A stretch of DNA of 64,000 bases from Polytrichum commune (lineage: Eukaryota > Streptophyta > Polytrichopsida > Polytrichales > Polytrichaceae): NCBI GenBank assembly GCA_950295325.1, contig OX485804.1:22692001-22756000 (forward strand). Reading direction: 5' to 3'. A program made the position numbers and the translations under genes. Position 1 is the first letter of the stretch; each line of letters begins with the position of its first letter. The notes under the pieces are model-generated. The model did not search any database, was not told where the DNA came from, and worked only from the letters and a program-made list of their open reading frames with translations. Below are positions 37,640 to 49,750 of this stretch, one piece after another.

Positions 37640-38850
37640 ACATTCCAACCATGAGGATTGTTTGAGAAAAAATTCTCAAACTCACACCATCTTTAACGTC
37701 CATAATTGAAAACATGAAAATTGTTGTAAAAACTATATTTCATCCTACATATGATCTTTTAGGGGTTGAGAGCTAAAACAAGGAATTTCTATGCAGACTC
37801 TCTTAAAAAAAAATTGTCTTCAGGCAACTCGAGCAGAGGCTCCTTTGGCGGAGCCACCAATCAAGTCGGTCTTTCAACAAACCTTAAACTAACACCTACT
37901 CTACAATCCACAAGCAAATTGTGGAGTTTGTTGTAACAAAAACTACTTCCCTCTACACGTGGTCCTTTAGGGTTAAGATCTAAACCAAGGAGTTCCTATG
38001 CCGCAATCATCGTTCAAACTTTTGTCTTCTGGCAACTTAAGTGGAGCGACTTCAGCGGAGGCATCAATCAAGTCGGTCTTTCAACAAACCTTAAACTAAC
38101 ACCTCCTCTACAGTCCACACTTGAAACATGGAAATTGTTGTTAAAAAAACTACTTCACTCTACACATGGTCCTTTAGGGTTAAGAACTAAACCAAGGAGT
38201 TCCTATGCCGCAATCATCGTCCACACTTCCATCTTCTGGCAACTTAAGCGGAGGTGTTGGATCAAGTCGGTGTCTTTCAACAAACCTTAAACTCAGGGGG
38301 GGGGGGTAGTAATTGGTTGGAGTAGCAATATACATGCGAACAAATGATAGGGTTTTTTAAAAACATGGGGGCTAAAAATTATAAATGGACTTAAGAGTAA
38401 TATAGGGTATCAAAAATGGCATTATACATCTTTAAAGTACTATAGGGTATGGAATAATAGGTAATTTGGAATTATGAGTAATGAAAGCCATTTTTCTATT
38501 AACCCAAAGTAGAAATTTACATAATGATAGCATGTGAAAAAAAAAAGAGAATTGAAAGTAATATCCCCCTATAAAATAGTGGTTGTTCGCACCTATATCC
38601 TTAACTTTTTAACACACTACCCCCCCCCCCGAGACCTTAAACTAACCTCCACTTCAAAATCCATGATTGAAACGCGGAAATTGTTCTAAACTCTATCTCG
38701 TTTTACCTACCGTACGTACACGTGGTCTAATCTAAGAGCGAAATCAAGGAGCTCCGCCACCCCAACTTATCGTTGAAATTGAAGTCATCTTTGGCAACTT
38801 TAAGGTAAGAAAGGGTGGCTGCCTCAATCCAGTCGGTTTTTCAGCAACAA
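37640..38850 (+). repeat. tandem array of ~200-bp units
   Basis: At least four to five imperfect units sharing TCAAGTCGG(T)CTTTCAAC, ACCTTAAACTAACACCT, GGTCCTTTAGGGTTAAG and CAAGGAGTTCCTATGCCGC. Anchor positions at 37868, 38075, 38269 and about 38830 (after subtracting an inserted MITE) give periods of 194-211 bp. The first and last units are more diverged. No long ORF crosses units. Confidence 0.75.
38292..38633 (+). mobile_element. G-run MITE family, copy 3
   Basis: 342 bp, ends CTCAGGGG...CCCCGAG, flanked by the perfect 8-bp repeat ACCTTAAA (38284-38291, 38634-38641). It is inserted in a unit of the ~200-bp tandem array and is in the same orientation as copy 1. Confidence 0.9.
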
Positions 38851-40549
38851 CTACATTAATTTGGTTGCCGACAAAGTTGTTTTTTCCTTTGGAGTTTTTA
38901 CTACCCTTTTTCTTTCCCAAAAGTTAAGTTTCCTTCCAATATACAACTACACGGCACCGTGTTTGGTTGGTGTCGTTGATATAAAATTCTCTTCTTCCTT
39001 GTTTTGGGCAGCCATTGTGATTTTGGCAAGGATGGCATTATAATCTCCTCCAAATATGCCACGTGTCATCCCCACATGGAGACGACACTTAGTGGTCCTA
39101 TTCATGTGGGTGGAAAATCAACAAGGAGAAATAATTAACGTGGACCACACTAATTCTCTACTTCAAGTGGACGTAACGTGGGTCAAAGACCCCCCGGAGC
39201 TTCTCTTAAGTCATCATATAGGCTTCCGAGGAACACCTTGCGTAGGATAGAATAGCCACCTTGCATCAAAAGTAGCGCAAAAACTCAGATTTTATATCTC
39301 ACCCACGTTAATTTTGTAGGAGGAAACTCAGAGTGTAACCCATGCTAACTCTCTACTGTAAGTTTAACATGGGCCAAATAGGAATGTGGCGCACACTAAT
39401 TCTCATTTACGAGAAATAGTGCGGGTTCTAAAAAATCATTGTGGCCCACAATAATAGGACTATTTAGTGTGCATTTGGGTGATGTCCTCGTGCTAAGAAA
39501 CTAACCAATAAAGCACCCTCTATGGTACATCACGAGTCCATGGCAGTTGCCCATGTGCAAATAACCATTAGGCTACCACCATAGTTCCACATACCAAGCT
39601 AAGGCCAAAAAAAAAATATTGCTTGCTTGATTGCATGCATGGTTACAAAATTATGTGTACCAAACACATTGTGGCTAAATTTCATGTTAATAAATGAAAG
39701 AAGAAGGAAGGAGGGCAACCGGAATATGATAGTTCACATTTTAAATTGCTAGTAACAAGTAGTCCTATAGTAAGGTGGATGCACGGTGCACCTATTTTGG
39801 TTTGTGGTCTTTTAAACCCTAACTTTGGGGGGGGGGGGTAAAACATGGCCAGGGTTAGGTACCCACCTCGTTGAGTTGGGACTTACCGCTGTTACCAAGA
39901 TAAAGAGGTCTAGTAAAAACACGACCCCCATGGGTTTTGCGTTTTATTCATCTCAAGTAGGTTCTTCTAGACTAATTCGAGATTTATTTTTTTCAACAAA
40001 TAATATACATTTTATGTGTTTTATAATAGAGTTGTTTGCGTCTTCATCTCAGGTAATAGTAGTAGGGGGGCCCAACTTATAGAGGTGGGTGTTTAGCCCT
40101 GCTTGGTAAAACATGACATTTTCTCATGTGTACCCCTCCCTTCAAATGTTGAGATTTGAAAATCCATATGCTATTTCATGCCATTTCATTTCTAGAGGTA
40201 GCTCGTGTCCCATGTTTCAAGATCCTACATACGCATCCCACTTTAACATACAAACGTGTCCATTTAGCACATTGTGGCATAAAACAAGTGAGTGCATGCT
40301 TCATCATTAATAAGGTCATAGAATCTTATTTCATGGTACACTTCTATTAACTCTATATAAGGTAGGTGTGCCTATTTCACTTTGTGACCTATTTAGGACA
40401 CCTAGAATTAAGGGTACAGTGGACATGAAGCATATGTTACATGGCCTCCCAAAAAACAAAAATCAAGTGGAGCATGACCCATATGGACACTCTGTAAGTA
40501 TACCGTGTAGCACACCATGACATCCCTACTACAAAACGTGGTCCTAGAA
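38851..40549. other. intergenic DNA
   Basis: No gene. Short imperfect repeats (CACACTAATTCTCTACTT and similar) occur near 39143, 39345 and 39391. The G run near 39829-39838 resembles the ends of the G-run MITEs, but no matching interior was seen. Confidence 0.35.
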
Positions 40550-40696
40550 AACACGTCCCATTTGACACGAGTAGTCATTGCACCATGACCCCATTTACAT
40601 GTGTCAAGCTTAATCTACAAGTATCATAGATTGGACTCCACACATGTACATGGGGTCATATCCTAATGACTGCCTCTGTTAAATGGGAAGCGTGTT
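40550..40696. mobile_element. foldback MITE-like element
   Basis: Arms of about 55-60 bp are inverted: AACACGTCCCATTTGACA, GTAGTCATT and CATGACCCCATTTACATGT on the left; ACATGTACATGGGGTCAT, AATGACTGC and TAAATGGGAAGCGTGTT on the right. A spacer of about 35 bp separates them. Confidence 0.6.
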
Positions 40697-41520
40697 ATAG
40701 GCCCCACAATCCTAATAGTGCATAAACAAGTGAGTGGATGCTCCATCATAGGTAAGGTCATGGATTTGTCCATTTACACTTAAATCAACTGTTTTATAAG
40801 GCAAGCCCACCGTGACATAACAAGTGAGTGAAGGTTGCCATCATATGCGTAAAGTCATAGATATTCCCATTTACACTTCAATGAGTTATATGTAAGGCAT
40901 TGAAATCAAGTGTCTTATGTGACTCATGATCCCACATTTCCACTCTCATGAGGTGTTAGACAAAATCCGTAATTGGTTATTCAAGAAGCACTTTAACCCA
41001 TACAAAACATGGGACATGACCAAGATGGGTACTAGCACTACCAATGGATGCCCATGTGCAACCATAAGCTATGCGGGTGTAAGTTGGTAGTTTTTCTCAA
41101 TGAAACCCCTATATTTGATTGGTGTGTAACTCAATGAGGACCAAAGAACAAACATCATAAAGACACATGTTTAAAGAGTGATCGAACTATGTCTTCAATC
41201 AAGAAACCAAGAAGCATGCACTTCCAATAACCACAACTAGACATGGAGAGGTTTGGTTTCCAACATGATGTTTGCTTATGTTTTACCGTCGATTTGCTAA
41301 TACAACACAAGTTCCGCTACATAGACAAAATTTGGAGAATTTGGAGATCATGAAAACGAACCGAATAACACCCACATACCTTAATGCTAAATTTCAAATT
41401 GGAAGGTGAGGAGGAGTGGGGGTGGGGAGCCCATTGACTACATACAAGAACTTTACTTATAAGAGGAATGCACAAGGCCTACATGAACATATAGTGATCA
41501 TGGGATTCAACTTGACGTGC
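40697..41520. other. intergenic DNA with short tandem-like units
   Basis: Imperfect ~95-bp units with ATAAACAAGTGAGTG and AAGGTCATGGAT occur at about 40727-40810 and 40811-40905, with a related unit near 40280. No gene. Confidence 0.4.
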
Positions 41521-41763
41521 CTACACCACTAAATTGTATCTAGTGTCACTTCCTAGTCGGAGTTACACAATGCTATATCTTTTCGACATGAACGGATTTT
41601 TCCGCCAAGTAAAGATGTTCGTGTTCTATAATGTCCAAACAAGCAATGTGACCTACCTTTGTTGACCAGAAGGAAAATTACAACACACAGTAAAAGAAAA
41701 AATAGGTTATAGCATTGCACGATTCCCGAGAGGAAGTGACACTCACTACCATATTTAGTGTAG
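41521..41763. mobile_element. MITE family with CTACACTAAATATG ends, short copy Z
   Basis: Begins CTACACCACTAAATTG, then TAGTGTCACTTCCT; ends AGGAAGTGACACTCACTACC, then ATATTTAGTGTAG. About 243 bp. The ends match the family of 14059 and 19030 but the interior is different. Confidence 0.6.
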
Positions 41764-44527
41764 GGCATTGTTCACCCGTTCACAAAAACGATGTGCTATA
41801 GGTACCAGTGCTACATGTTTTCGGGCTACAGACCTAGCAATTGACGGAAGCTTGCCATTAAAAAGAAAAAGATTCATGAGAGTGAATTGTTCACGAACAA
41901 AGTAGTAGTTGTTAGCATCGATTACCATAGAATATCCTCCTAAATTTGGAAAATTATGGTAGTAAATGTTGGGAAAAGAAAGAAAAGCACAACAACAACA
42001 CCACTTCTTCTTCTTACGTGACGTACATGGCTAGCTTGCTTGCTTCCTTCCCTTCCCTTCCCTTCCTTCACATGGGCACCGGTCGGCACAATGACTTTTT
42101 GGCAACTTGACCTTCTTCACAAAATTTCTCCCATGCATCCTAAACTTCCTTACGTAGAAGTTGCGACTGTCTGCCCAAAACTCCTCTAACGACAACAAGT
42201 CTGCACAATTACGTGAATTATGTCTGCAAACCCGACACCCGTGTGTCCATAAAAGGGGTTCTCAAGGCACACCTTATGCCTATCTTCCACTTTGCAACAC
42301 CTCTTTGCATCGTTCTTGAGCACATCAATCTTTGCCTTGTAAGTCTAGTACCTTACCGGACTCGTTTCGTGACTTGCAAATGTATTTTTACCTCGATCGG
42401 TGTTCAATGCGGCTTTCGCGATGTCGATTTGGTGGTTCGTATGTTAATCGAGTTGTTTGTGGTCGTGGGTCATGTGTGTCGCAAGCTATGGAGGGACGTG
42501 TCATGAGTTTTTGTTGTGGTTTAGGGCATGGGTAAACTACGAGCATGTATGTGTATGCGTATGTGATTCATGGGTGACTAATACACTTCATTTGGAAGAT
42601 TGTCATGTGTCACTAAAAAGCCTGGAAAATATATACCACAATGGTAGACACAAGTGACGCGAGACGGTTGTTGAGGGCTCATATGTTCGGAGTGATAGTG
42701 TTTGTCTACTAGATTTGTGACATCCTTCCATGATGGTGTCGTTGTTGCTCTCTCATGTATATACTTTTTTATTTTTTATTTTTTATTTTTAAAGGTTACA
42801 TGGTGTTCTAGTTTCTGCAGGTTGTCTAAAGGGCGTGAAGCAAGACCCCACACTACTCCTACCACTTCCTAGACTTCGTTGGAATTATCGTGTAACTTGA
42901 CTTATAAAGGCAGGCGCCAAGATGAGTTTCTATGAACAGGTACGGGTGCTCAAAGTTTGATGGGTTAAGGTTACGTTGTGTTGCTCTTGAGCAAGTGAAA
43001 AAGAAGTCCAATTTTATATTGTGATGTCATAGGATTCACTAGAAGTATTGGATGAAATATCATGCGTTGTTGGAAACTCGTCCTATGTCGCTAGAGTGTT
43101 TGCAAATCCGCCTAGTGGTGGATGTTGCATTGCCTACGACTTATATGTTGGTAGTGATTGAGTGGTGAAACTCAAGTTGGTGCAGCTCGTGAGATTCTTG
43201 CATTCTAATCGTGTACAACATGATGGATGCATGATGTAGTTAATGATAGGAATCGTGTATAACATTCCTAGTACATATATGTGGGGCTTTGATGTTTAAA
43301 TATACGCTTATTCTCGAGGGAGTCGAAAGTTCATCAACCTTGTGGTGGGTGTCTCTTGTATTGGATTTGAAAGCCATCATTTGGTTTGGGGTGTTGCCCA
43401 TACTACTAACTGGATAGTTATAACCTACAATGGCCCAATGAATACTAGTGAGAACAAAAATCATATTGTGAGTGGTTCCCAAGTGTTTCGAACATACATT
43501 GCAACACGTATCTTATTTTATGGGGCTTTCATATTGATACCTATGCCGTGTTGATTAGAGTGGTCTTCGTGACTTGTCAACCAATGCCAAGTCATGTCAC
43601 ATAACACCCTATGTAGTTGCCACCTAGTGATTGCAAGACAATTCACATGGGTCGATGATGAATAGTGTGGGTCACACTAATCACGTGTGTAATGTATTGA
43701 AAAAAAATTCTCATTCTCATAACATTCTTCAATCGGCTCTAGGACATGTACACTTACTATGATGATAGATGTAGTAGTTGGCTTAAGTGGGTGTATGATA
43801 GGTGACAGTAATGATCGACAACTTCACCATTAGTGTCACTTCACGACACTTGGCATGAATATGTGCAATAGTGTTATAAGGTGTATGCCTATGTTACACA
43901 ATGGTCTACAAGTCCACTAAAGTGTACACAAATAACACTTGACATTAGGTAAGTTGAATAATACCATCTCCTTGCATACTAAAACGCAAAACTATTATCT
44001 CAAGTATCCAATGCGCTACGCTAAATAATGTCATGATGTAAATAAAAGTCCACTTTAAAAAATTGCTCATGTTGACGAATTGGTATGATCGTATTAGCAA
44101 TCAACATACATGCTTCGGACGTGCCACTTTGAGATCTCTAGGCATCTAGTTTAAGCCCTTCGCAAATAGTGTGTGTGAAATTAAATAGCATAAAAGGTGT
44201 AGTTTGTTATTCCAATAACAATGCAAATTCATATCGTTCACATGTTGATGGCTTGAAAAACAACAGAACCTACGATATGTCGAAGAAGCAACTGAAGTTG
44301 CGAAGCGTGTCAATGGGGAATACTCCAATGTGAAGGTGAACCCCTACTTATTAAGAATCATACTTGAACCCTCTTGTTATGTGTATTATACAAAGTTTCC
44401 ATGTACATATTTTTCTTACATTGATGTTTTTCAGTATATTATGGGTTTCTTTAACAAGGTAGTGCACCTATTCTTGTAGACTTGGTAGATGACTATATGT
44501 GGATAAAATTTGTTGTATAGGTTTGTG
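41764..44527. other. long intergenic stretch
   Basis: No supported gene. The frames near 42213-42657 show no recognisable domain. A run of TTCCC units is at about 42045-42068. Confidence 0.3.
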
Positions 44528-44698
44528 GCATAGCATTGCTCAGTAGATGACTTGTGTTCATTTCTTGTAAATGGTCTAGGTCATGTTCACTTCTCATAGA
44601 TGGCCTAAATTTAGTCTGGTATTGTGGAATTGAAGTTCAAGGTTCGTGAATCACAATTGGCTCCATACAACATATTCTTCCTACTAAGCAATGTTATA
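44528..44698. mobile_element. MITE family with CATAACATTACTCAGC ends, copy E
   Basis: Begins CATAGCATTGCTCAGTAG and ends CTAAGCAATGTTATA. About 171 bp, more diverged than the other copies. Confidence 0.5.
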
Positions 44699-45765
44699 CG
44701 TCCATGGCACTCGTTTTAAAACTTTGATATTGCACCTGGATTCAAGAATTGATGTACTAACGTTAGTTTGTAATGCACGCAGATCACCATTACAATGCAG
44801 ACCACAATCATTGACGAGGGGTTAGGACTTATCCAAAAGAACTATAAAGGTGATATCACTACTCTTTGGTCATAATATTACCAACCTAGCACAATTAAGT
44901 GGCGTGTTCTTTTGGACTACTCTTAGATGGTCGAGCTTTTGCTTCTAGAATGAATGGTGCAAGATGTAGAATGTTGGTTTAATTTTAGCCTAATTCGAAA
45001 GTGAATAGAAGAGAGGGACTAAGACTTACTATATTCAGAAGAGAACAAGCCTCAATGGGAGAGTAATATCTCAAAATAAAATAACATAATACCTATTAAG
45101 CACAAGTAATTATGTAATAGAGTTGGGGACTCGGGTTCACCTTGCACGTCGTTTGGAATTCACCCAAGTCCATCCAACTCTCATATATTGGGTCATCTAC
45201 GAAACGAGAGACCCCATGTGGTTCTAGTTCACTAAGGAAACGTAAAACAATGGACAATCTAAATGCATCATAATGCACACTTGAGTTTCATTCACGCTTT
45301 TGTTGAGGTGTGCCGGTGCATTCTACCACATACAAGGAATGCATTGGCATAAACTCTTTATGCAATGTAATGCACCAACCCTAGTGCTTTACCTCGAACC
45401 TTAGTTGCTACATTCAATCAAAGAGAGCACATTTCATAAAAAACAATTTTGTCGAATCGTGCTATGGAAATGTCCTAGGTTTACCCCCCCCCCCTCCTCT
45501 CCCAACACGTTTAGTTTGAAGTAGGTGTTGAGAATTAGAATAGTATATAAGGTAGAGGATCCATGTATGGTCACTCTTCTTAATCAAACACCTATATCTA
45601 AGTGGATATGACATGGTTTGTGGTCAAGAACGGACACCATAAGGGCATGTGATAATGATGGGATTGGACTCTATGCTTATAATATGAACGTCGTCATGAA
45701 ATTAACATTGAACATAATCATGGCATGTCATGTGCCGATTGTCGGATTGTTTTTGTTGTTGTATA
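44699..45765. other. intergenic DNA
   Basis: No gene. A degenerate dispersed repeat with TTAATCAAACACCTATATCT lies near 45579-45670. Confidence 0.3.
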
Positions 45766-46046
45766 CTCCCTCTATACCAAAACGATTGTCCGTGTTCCCA
45801 ACTTTGGCGAGATTAAGGCCCGCTGACCATTGACCGAGTAGTTGTAAGTACGACTCTCAAAATAGAAAACAACAACTACTCTGAAACGCCCCCCGAAGCT
45901 GCAGTGTCGAAAGACCTCTTGACGATGAAATTTTGGTGAAAATATTTGACTTTGAGCCTCAAATTTCTAGCCGGGCAGATAAACCGAACAATCATTTTGG
46001 AACAATTTTTTTTGGGAAGTAGGACAATCATTTTGGGACGGAGGGA
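45766..46046. mobile_element. Stowaway-type MITE (Tc1/mariner), copy 1
   Basis: Starts CTCCCTCTATACCAAAACGA after TA and ends TTTTGGGACGGAGGGAA. About 280 bp, matching 49457-49750 throughout in the same orientation. The right TA is no longer visible, so this copy has decayed. Confidence 0.8.
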
Positions 46047-49000
46047 ACACCGGTTAACGAAACAAACTAATCTTCAATCTAGACTTCTACAACTTGTGCA
46101 TCTTTTTGCTGCGTCCTGAAACTGCAATGGACTTTCTTTGTGATTTGCAATTGCTAATTGAGTGAGACGATTCCCGAGTTGATCCAATGACCCCAAAAAT
46201 GTGCGTGGACCACATAAGTTATCTTGATGCACGAGTGACTAGTTTTGTCCACCTTGCTTGTTGTTCGGCCGTGTAATGGAGTAACTTAGCCCGGTTTATT
46301 AATGTCCTAAGTTACTCGAGCCTCATTAACAATGTTGTGGGAAAAAGTGCAGATAATCATGACTTGAAAATTGTGCGAGGGTCGAACAATACCATCAAAA
46401 TAAGCGGTTATCAGGATCAGGTGGAAGATAACCAAGCCGCGTTACTAGATGATGTCTGTGCATGGGACGAGGGGGCCAAGTATTAATGAAGGGCCTAATC
46501 AAGGTAAACTAGTGGGCCGAGTTACGTCGTTACTTGAATGTTATTTGGGCACCCATGTTTGGCGAGAGGGAAGAGTTATTGCATGTGAACCAACCTCTCA
46601 TTCATCCAACATATTTTTTGTCTTGAAGTAGTATACACTTTGAGGTTTTTTTGTTGAATAAAAAAAAAATTCAAAGATTTGACACCATAGCTAGTTTTTG
46701 AAGACCTTGAATGAGTACAGTCTAAGTTTTTAGAGATGAATTGGTCATCAACTTACAGGGGTCGAGTTCTTATGTTAGATGGATGAGAGGTATGTGCGTG
46801 TGTGACGATTTCTTTTCTTGCTCATATTTGAGTGATGTATGACAAGGTTTAATGCACTTAAGAACGTACATTAAAAAGAATGTGTGTTGAGGATGTGTTC
46901 CAATGAGATTGGGGCTTTGTGCTCGAGATATAGGCAATATTCCAAGTTCAATAATAAAACACAACTAGGAGGGCTTATGTAATCACTTAAAAATTTTATT
47001 TGTTTGTTTATTACATCCTCAATAATTGTTGCGTCTCAACTCTAATTTTGAGACTTAAGATGATAAACTATGTTATTTGCGGTTTGCTAATTGGATGATA
47101 TAACTCTTCAACAAATCCAATGATCACATATGTTTGTGGAGTTGAAATTGGCCACATTACTAAGGTCACATACCTTATTGTTTGTTGCAGATCAGTGGCA
47201 ACAGGACATACGGAATGGGACATCGATTGCACGCCGTCCTCTTTGTCCCTTGGAGATAATAGCAACGATGTATGTAATACATGATATTGCAATAGGCCAA
47301 ATCTAATATATAATGGACAACATGGTGGTATTGGTGGTGGTGGGGTTGTCGCCCCACTATTCCATGATAGTGCCCACTATTCCGGAAAGATGGGGAGCCA
47401 TGGTTAGTCATATATGCACAGGTGCAACAAGTTGGACACCACCCTAAGGGAGGACCAAGAGATGCAACACGTTGGGGTGGCACAAGTCCAAGCTGGTATT
47501 CTTTTGTTGATTGTAGATCCCGATGGCATGAAGCCTTGTAAATGAACACATATTACCATGCAAGTTACATAGAGTCCATTCTTAGGTTAAATGTATAGTA
47601 TTAGGCTTGCATGGTATCTATGCATTCATCCATATTCTAAGCCAATCCATATTGTTAATTTTTTAAATAATTAAAAGTTGATTTACAAATTAACAGTCTA
47701 TTTAGACATGGGAATGTTGGGAGGCTTGCACATACTAGAGTCATATATTTGCTTTGGTTGTCTGTGACAAGTCAGTTTTTTTGTGAAATAAGATTGACAT
47801 TTATTTGTTTAGCTTTTGATGTAACAATACACAACTTATGAGCTTGGTCTTTTCCCCTAAGACTATAACTATATATGACAATAAAAATTGGCCATTGTGA
47901 GGTGGATTCATTCGAATTGGAGGGGGGTATTGTATTTCAAGTGATTTTTATGATTATATATATAAAAGAATGTTTGTGCATACACTTGTGTTTTAAAGCT
48001 ACTATGAATAGAGGTAAGTTTCTATGTTAGTTTGGGGTCTATCCATATTTTGCATATCAAGACTTGCTACATATATACCCTAACTGCAAGGTCTTGTCAC
48101 TTGTACATACATCACTCAACACTCAACGCTCATCCCATGAGCTTTCGGATTGTAGAATTTGTAGAATTGAGATGCTCATAAATTTGCGTGGGGAGACTCA
48201 AATTCAAACTGAGGTCCCAACATCCCACTCTTATATTTCAAGGGCCCACATCATTGAGTGATGCTATGTACATGATTCTTCAAAAACTTTGAACACAATT
48301 CATTAAGGGCCCTAATTTGTGGAGTATTCAATCCTTAAACAACTCATGATTTAATGTACAACCTATATACATCATCTTTATTAAAGCCTCACCAAGCCTT
48401 ATAATCGTATATCATGTATATTGTGGGTTTAGAACTTCATTCACTACATTGTGTTATAAAGAAGGAAAACAAACATACTAATATGTGAAATTGACGATCA
48501 AAATACTAAACATGTATTTGCATTCAAGGGCACCCATGTTGTGTATTTGAACCTGATCTAAATAACATTTCAAGAAATTTAACTGATATGAATTACACAC
48601 AATTTAAGAATGAGTTCATTCCTAGATGGCGTTAGTCATGATATAATTTAGCTTAAATGAAAGCATTTAGCTCAAATATGCATTCTTGTTTATGGAGTGG
48701 CCCATCCATATTGGGCCTCTCAAATGCTTAAGAGGCAATTTTATAAGAATTCTATCAATAGAAAGTAATCTTCATTTCCCTTGCTTTAGACACATTATTT
48801 AGTTTTTGTTTGGATGTTGCGCTTGGAATCAACCAAAAGTCCTTGAATATAAGTGTAAGTGATTATTTATTTATTTTATAAGTATTATTTTGTTTGGGTG
48901 ATTTATGGAAGTATTGCAAGAAATATTGAACTTTGAGTTGCTTTGGACCTCCAAAATAGCATCCATTTTTCTGTCTTTAAAATGAAGATGAAAAAGATGT

Positions 49001-49456
49001 TTTCAACTAAGGTAAGTGGCCTAGTTCAATTCTTGATCTATATTGGACACCTATATTTGATTTTGTGCATAGTTTTTATGTGGATCCAATAATGGACATC
49101 AATAATCAAAACTTAAAAAAAGATAGGATTAAATGTTCAAATTTTGTTAACCATTCTAGGTTCAATTTTGCTTACCCTTGTAGTCCAATCTATTGTTCTT
49201 CACATGTTGAATGCAACCAACCCACAAAGCCCTTGTCACAAAAGGGGTTCCCATGTCCAAAATTTACTTCTCAATCTTATTTTTTTATGTAAATGAGATT
49301 TTTATAAACATTCATGAATTTAAACGCATTATGAAGCTTTGTAATGTCCCGTTATCAATTTTATGTTAGTTTGAACATTCATAATTCATAAGAGTTGCAG
49401 ATTAAGTCATAAATGAATGGAACTTGATACATAGGTATTTGTCATCATTATATATA
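46047..49456. other. long intergenic stretch
   Basis: No supported gene. A segment near 47190-47545 has an AG-preceded frame with HGGIGGGGVV-like and VGVAQVQAGILLLIVDPDG words that could be a decayed exon, but no family was recognised. Confidence 0.3.
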
Positions 49457-49750
49457 CTCCCTTCGTCCCAAAATGATTCGTTGTGTTCCTAACTTTGGCG
49501 AGATTAAGGCTCGCTGACCACTGACTGAGTAGTTGATCGAGTAGTTGTAAGTATGACTCTTAGAATAAAAAACAACTACTACTTCAAAACGTCCCCCAAA
49601 GTTGTGGTGTTGAAAGACTTCTTGATGATGAAAATTTGGCATGAAAATATTTGACTTTGAGCCTCAAATTTCTAGCCGGACAAAAAAACCGAACAATCAT
49701 TTTGAGACAAAAAATTGGGAGGTAGGACAATCATTTTGGGACGGAGGGAG
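49457..49750. mobile_element. Stowaway-type MITE (Tc1/mariner), copy 2
   Basis: Ends CTCCCTTCGTCCCAAAATGA and TCATTTTGGGACGGAGGGAG are inverted repeats, flanked by TA on both sides (49455-49456, 49751-49752). The consensus CTCCCTCCGTCCC and the TA target are those of plant Stowaway elements. 294 bp, no ORF. Confidence 0.93.
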
